NCBI GenBank assembly: GCA_023807065.1 | Contig: JAJJLU010000107.1 | Location: 1 to 13,636, forward strand | Direction: 5' to 3' | DNA: 13,636 nt | Origin: Isotricha intestinalis | Taxonomy: Eukaryota; Ciliophora; Litostomatea; Vestibuliferida; Isotrichidae | In this document: in pieces, positions 9,346-13,636 of the stretch | How the letters are laid out: each line of letters opens with the position of its first letter | How positions within the stretch are numbered: position 1 is the first letter of the stretch | Program-made: the position numbers and the translations under genes | The notes under the pieces: generated by a model | What the model was told of the DNA's origin: nothing | What the model saw: the letters and a program-made list of their open reading frames with translations, nothing else | Databases searched by the model: none

Positions 9346-9486
9346 TAATTTTTATTAATTTAAATATAAAAAATTTACATATATAATGCTCTTTGTGCGA
9401 TAAAATAAAAAATAAATATTTAATAACAATTAAAAAACTCATAAAGAAAAAATTAAAATTCAATAAATAAATTAATCATATAAAAA

Positions 9487-12400
9487 TTATAATCTAGTAG
9501 CATCATTACATAATTTAACAAATTGTTCTTGATTAACATCATTAAAATTCTCATAAGAAATATCTTTAATAAATTCTCCAATTATTTTAATTTGTGAAAG
9601 TAAATGACCTTTATTACCTCCTCTTAATTCTTTATTTAAATATAAATTAATATATTTATAATTAGAATTTAATCTTTCAGGTTGTGCTTTAATTACAGCA
9701 AATTGAAAAATAGGAAGAGTATCTTCAACTCCAATTAAATCACTTCCATTATTAAACTCAATAATATTTTTAACTTTTTGACTTAATTTTATTATACAAT
9801 CTAATTTTTGAAGAGGAGATTTTTCTAAATTTAATTTAATTAAAAGTTCTTTTGTTTCTGGAAGGAAATTATCGAATATATAATTATTATTTTTTAATAA
9901 ATTATTTGGTTCTATCCAACTTAATCTAAAAGAATTATGGTAAATTAAAGTGTCATCCAAATCAGGTAAAATAGGAAATATTTTATCATATATATTAGAC
10001 ATCACATAACTTGTTATATTATAATATATTTTTAATTTTTGATTTTTATCATATTCTTTAAATGGTTTATATTTTTCCATTTCATTTTTTATTAATTGAA
10101 AATATTCTTCTAGTCTTTTTGGTAAATTTAATTTTTCTTCTAATTCAAATAAATCCAAATCTTGCTTTTGTTGATATATAATTAAGGGAGGAAATTTTTT
10201 TGTAAAATCAAATATATTTTTACATTTTAAATTTCTTCTTTGAACTATTTCATTCTCAATTTCACCTTTTTCTAATTTTTTAATTTCAAAATAATTTTTA
10301 GAAATTTTAGTCACAATTTCAACTGGCAAAGGATTATTTTCAACAAATTTTTTAATAATATTATTCATAGAAATTTCATTGAAAGCTCTTTTAATAAAAT
10401 CAAATTTTTTCATTGCTCTTTCAGTGTATTTTAATTTTTCAAATATTTGACTTAAAGATTCAAAATCAAATGTTTTAATTGAATTATTTAAATCATTAGT
10501 TAAGTTTTCGTAAATAATATTAAAATCATTTTCTTTATATTTTTCTGGAAGAACATTCAATAATTTTAATAAAGAATTTGCATACCATTCAGAAGGAATA
10601 CTATTATCTAAAACAAAACTTCCTGTTTTTAAAAATTTAATTAATTCATGTAAAATATTTATAGTATCTAAATTGTTTTTATCTGAAAAATCACTTATAT
10701 TTAAAGTTCGATAATTATATAATAATTTACATAAAAAATTTTGTATTTTAATTAAATTATTTTTCATAATATTTTCATCAGATTTTAAATTTTTTATTTC
10801 AGGAATTGTTAAATTAGGTTGACTTTTTTTATGTTCAATATTCATTAAATTATTAAATTGCTGATTATAAATAATTTGATATTCTAAAAAATAATTTTTA
10901 ATTTTTTCTTTTTTATCTTCTTCAATTTGTTTTTCTATACTTTTCATATGAACATCAATACATAACTTTTTAAAAGTCATAATAAATTGTTTTCTTTCTA
11001 AAATTTTTTTATTTTTTTTTTCTTCATCTAAATTATTAACAATAGGGTCTTCAAAGAAAAATTCTTTATTTTTTTTAACAATATTAAATAAAGTTTGAAA
11101 ATCAAATAAAGAAAAACAAATAGATTTATGTTGACAAAATTCATTTTTATTTTCATCAAAAAAATCATAATAAAAATTATCTTTTTCAGGTTCATTAATT
11201 AATTTTTCAATAAAATCAGGTAATGTAACATTTTTAATTTTATCAAAAAATTCAATAACTAAAGGCATAATATCATTTAAAAAAAACCAATTGAAAGGAG
11301 TAAAAAAAGAATAATTATCACTTGTGAAAAATTCACCAGAAATTAATTTATCAATAATAAAACAAATTTGTCCAATATTGTTTCTTGTATTTTTTGAGAT
11401 TATAAAAGAAGAAATTAAACCATTATAATCAGGACATAAGAAAATTGGATTAAATAATTTTCCAAAAAAAAATTCTCCTAAAAAATGAATTAATTCAATT
11501 TTTGTTATTTCTTTAAATTTTCTATGAATTAATTCAGAAATTATTTTACAAATACATTTGAGAGAAAAAGGAATTAAATGAATATTTTCTATTAAAGTTT
11601 TAAATATTTCAGTTATTATTTCTGTACATTTCAAAAAATCATTTTGATATAATTGAAGAACATTTTCTGATTCATCAGTTTGATAAATTTGAGATAAAAA
11701 ATTTGAATTTGAATATAAATTATCATCTTTTTCAAATTTTGATAATTGTTTAATTATATAACTTTGCATTTCATAATTTTCTTGTTTTTTTAAAATTTCC
11801 ATTAATTCTTTTCTTGTTAAATCTGGAATATACTTTCTTAAAAAAATTTCATTATTTTCTTGTTGTTCTTTTTCATCATATAAAAAATCAGATAATGAAT
11901 TATTATTTTCTTTTTTTTTATGATGATTTTTTTTTTCTTTAATAACTTTATTTATTTCTCCTATATTAAAATTCCAACTTCTATTTTCAGTTTTATTTTC
12001 TATTTTTTCGATGATATTTTTAAATATTAAATTAAAATAACTTTGAACATCATTTTTTAAGACTAAACCTCCTAAAATTTTTCCACAACTAGAATAAGAT
12101 AAAAACTTATTTATTTCATTAATATTTTTTAATTGATCAATTTGAAATCTTAAACTTCTTAAAATTAAACATAATAATTCATCTTCAATATAACTTGGAC
12201 TTAAAATATTTTCATAACAATTATTAATTAAAAAATTTGAAAGACATTTTTCTGCATCAACTGTAGTTGATTTTTGAATTATTTTAAACATTAATTCTTG
12301 ATCATTTCTTAAAGAAAATAAAAAATTTGTTATATAAACACTGCATTGATTTAATGAAGTTAAATAATTTTTATTTAATATAAATTTATAATTTCTCTTT

Positions 12401-12657
12401 GATTTATTATTAAAATATTCATCATCAAAAGAAATATTATCATACAGTTCTAATATTTCAATTTTATTTTCATATAATTTTTGACATTCAGAATTTATTT
12501 TCGCTTTTGCTTCTTCTTTTGTTTTGTAAACTATATGTTTTGATTAATTTTTATAATTACATAATTCTTTTAAAGCTGATTCTTTTTTTATTAATGTTTG
12601 TAAATTTAACATTTTTTCAAATGTTGAAACATTAGAATTTTTTTTTATTTCCGTCAT
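9487..12657 (-). CDS. RasGAP-VPS9 domain protein, GAPVD1/RME-6-like putative Rab5 GEF (one intron)
   Basis: The predicted product is 1,046 residues after removal of the intron at 12531-12560. The C-terminal 125 residues are a VPS9 domain: SPLQKLDCIIKL, then the signature GVEDTLPIFQFAVIKAQP, then NSNYKYINLYL and GGNKGHLLSQ, matching the 'GADDLLPxLxYVxxxxxPxxLxSNxxYI' pattern of Rab5-type exchange factors. The N-terminal half resembles a RasGAP fold: ELLCLILRSLR (about residues 150-160), then LIPFSLKCICKIISEL and FGKLFNPIFLCPDYNGL, comparable to 'FLRxxxPAIxxP'. N-terminal RasGAP with C-terminal VPS9 is the architecture of GAPVD1/GAPex-5/RME-6, which activates Rab5 GTPases in endocytosis. No arginine finger is evident (the loop reads SYSSCGKILGG), and the FLR arginine is absent, so GAP activity is doubtful. 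The start at 12657 was chosen because the coding pattern continues in the same frame 122 codons upstream of the internal ATG at 12291, interrupted only by the TAA at codon 38. Confidence 0.85.
12531..12560 (-). other. Probable 30-nt spliceosomal intron with in-frame TAA
   Basis: On the minus strand this stretch begins GTAATT and ends ATAG. It is exactly 30 nt (a multiple of 3) and contains the only in-frame stop (TAA, 12546-12544) in the RasGAP-VPS9 gene. Removing it joins TTA-T to TT-TAC and keeps a continuous frame from 12657 to 9487. Very short GTA...TAG introns are known in ciliates such as Paramecium. The alternatives are a real stop with translation starting at the ATG at 12291, or reading of this codon as sense. 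Confidence 0.7.
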
Positions 12658-12870
12658 TTTTTTATAAATTTAAAATTAATTAATTTTTATAATATTTCGT
12701 TTCGTTTGGTTTGTGGTTATAGTTTATTTCTAATAATAATATTATCAGAATAAAATAAACAAAAATAAAAAAATCATAAAACATTTATTAAGTTTACTAT
12801 TAAAAGAATATTGTTTGTTATCTTTTTTTCCTATATATTTCATAAAATTAAATAAAAAACAATAAAGTAA
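12658..12870. promoter_or_regulatory. Divergent intergenic promoter region
   Basis: These 213 bp lie between the divergently transcribed RasGAP-VPS9 gene (-) and the surface-protein gene (+), so they must hold both promoters or leaders. The stretch is A/T-rich, with a small G-containing patch (TTTCGTTTCGTTTGGTTTG, 12696-12714) that stands out against the A/T background. No specific factor site can be named. Confidence 0.45.
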
Positions 12871-13407
12871 ATGAAATTTCTTTCAATTATTTTTTTTATG
12901 TCTTTAATTGCATTTTCACTGAGTAATATATCAAAAACGACTTTTGATCTAAAATCAGGTCAAACTGTACAAACAGGTTCAAATGTAAAAGTTAAGATTA
13001 CAGTACAAATCACAGGTGATGCTACTGATACTCAAGATTTTAAAACAGGAACATTTACCCTTCAAAAAACTGATAATGAAACAGAAACAGCAACTTTAAC
13101 ATGTAATCTTGCAACTGCAGTAACTTCTACAGTTGCTGCTAATGGGACAGCAAATATAGCAGAAGCTGAATGTACAGTCGATTCATTAACAACTGCTGGA
13201 ACATATAAATTAAGTGCTGTTACTGCTGCTACTTCAAACGGTTCTGATGCTATTACTACTAAAGAAGTTAAAACAACTACGCCAACTACCCTTACTGTTA
13301 CTGAAGCTCCTGCTGGTGGTTCTGGTGGTTCTGGAGATGGTAATACTGATGGAGCAAAATTTTTAACTGCTTTTTACTCTTTAATTTCTTTAATTTTATT
13401 CCTCTAA
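12871..13407 (+). CDS. Small secreted GPI-anchored Thr/Ala-rich surface protein
   Basis: The 178-residue protein has a signal peptide (residues 1-18, MKFLSIIFFMSLIAFSLS). Its mature region is rich in Thr, Ala, Ser and Val, with alternating patterns such as VKVKITVQITG that suggest one beta-sandwich (Ig-like) domain over about 23-146. Two cysteines (C78, C101) could form one disulphide. There are three N-glycosylation sequons (N69, N91, N123). A Thr/Pro stalk and a Gly/Ser spacer (149-161) lead to a hydrophobic C-terminus (about 164-178), the classic GPI-attachment signal, with the likely omega site among G155-G161. It should sit on the outer plasma membrane. Codon and residue use (many GCT, ACT and GGT codons) differs sharply from the Lys/Asn-rich neighbours. 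The gene ends 192 bp before the telomere. It is in the style of ciliate surface (immobilisation-type) antigens but lacks their repeated Cys motifs; no homologue is claimed. The stop is TAA. Confidence 0.85.
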   Translation: MKFLSIIFFMSLIAFSLSNISKTTFDLKSGQTVQTGSNVKVKITVQITGDATDTQDFKTGTFTLQKTDNETETATLTCNLATAVTSTVAANGTANIAEAECTVDSLTTAGTYKLSAVTAATSNGSDAITTKEVKTTTPTTLTVTEAPAGGSGGSGDGNTDGAKFLTAFYSLISLILFL

Positions 13408-13599
13408 TTATTATATAAAAGAAAATTATTAATTTATATAAATTTCATTTTTTTAAAATAATTTATGGGGTAAAAAAAAACAAGTAATATTTGTTTTTTA
13501 TTTGAAAAAAATATATATATGCAATATTTTTCTACAATTTTATTTATTTATTTATTATATATAATTACCATTAATTTCTAATAAAATAATATTTTTTAT

Positions 13600-13636
13600 G
13601 GGGATTGGGGATTGGGATGGGGATTGGGGATTGGGG
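13600..13636. repeat. Right telomere, GGGGATT array with one variant unit
   Basis: The last 37 bases are GGGGATT units in G-strand orientation, the complement of the left telomere. The units read GGGGATT, GGGGATT, GGGAT, GGGGATT, GGGGATT, GGGG, so the third is short by two bases. With the left array this makes the window a full telomere-to-telomere chromosome. The subtelomeric stretch 13408-13599 is A/T-rich and holds nothing identified apart from an isolated GGGG at 13467-13470. Confidence 0.95.

Noticed and set aside
9173..9463. Minus-strand frame of 96 codons, very hydrophobic, in the gene-free gap
   Set aside because: Its Phe/Ile/Leu/Tyr-rich translation is what the complement of A-rich sequence always gives. 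It lies opposite better coding-like fragments on the + strand and has no recognisable domain.
8460..9486. Telomerase RNA or another template RNA in the gene-free stretch
   Set aside because: No CCCCAAT-like template or any CCCC run is present in this stretch, and no tRNA-like or other recognisable RNA fold was seen.
1..13636. CRISPR arrays, insertion sequences, bacterial-type operons
   Set aside because: No spaced repeats, terminal inverted repeats with a transposase, or Shine-Dalgarno-type starts were seen; the window is eukaryotic.

Overview
The window is a complete linear chromosome. It starts with six perfect copies of CCCCAAT and ends with a G-strand array of GGGGATT units, so both ends are telomeres and the molecule is about 13.6 kb long. 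Short telomere-capped, gene-dense, extremely AT-rich chromosomes are typical of ciliate somatic (macronuclear) genomes. The protein content is eukaryotic: a DHHC palmitoyltransferase, an FCP1/SCP-type phosphatase, a RasGAP-VPS9 protein, a kinesin-like protein and a GPI-anchored surface protein. Six genes end in TAA and one in TGA. Long frames run without internal TAA, TAG or TGA, except for one TAA that sits inside a probable 30-nt intron. This fits the standard nuclear code rather than the UAA/UAG=Gln code of Tetrahymena, Paramecium or Oxytricha. A CCCCAAT telomere with a standard code would suit a litostome-type ciliate (the group that includes rumen ciliates). That placement is inference.

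Layout, left to right: telomere (1-42); a divergent kinesin-like P-loop protein (+, 174-1403); a HAD/FCP1-family phosphatase with long disordered tails (+, 1508-3346); a DHHC palmitoyltransferase of Erf2/ZDHHC9 type (+, 3569-4534); an 875-residue coiled-coil protein with EF-hand-like segments (-, 4652-7279); an unrecognised basic protein (-, 7416-8459). Next comes a 1-kb stretch (8460-9486) with no intact gene but what look like decayed coding fragments on the + strand. It is followed by a large RasGAP-VPS9 protein resembling GAPVD1/RME-6 (-, 9487-12657, one intron), a 213-bp divergent promoter region, a small secreted GPI-anchored Thr/Ala-rich protein (+, 12871-13407), and the right telomere (13600-13636).

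The genes do not form an operon; each has its own short AT-only spacer of about 100-220 bp. Several products concern membranes: palmitoylation, Rab5-type endosomal activation and a GPI-linked surface protein. Nothing beyond proximity ties them into one pathway. The items most worth a second look are the tiny stop-containing intron, the kinesin-like protein that keeps its P-loop but has lost both switch motifs, the relic gene region, and the compositionally distinct surface protein next to the telomere.
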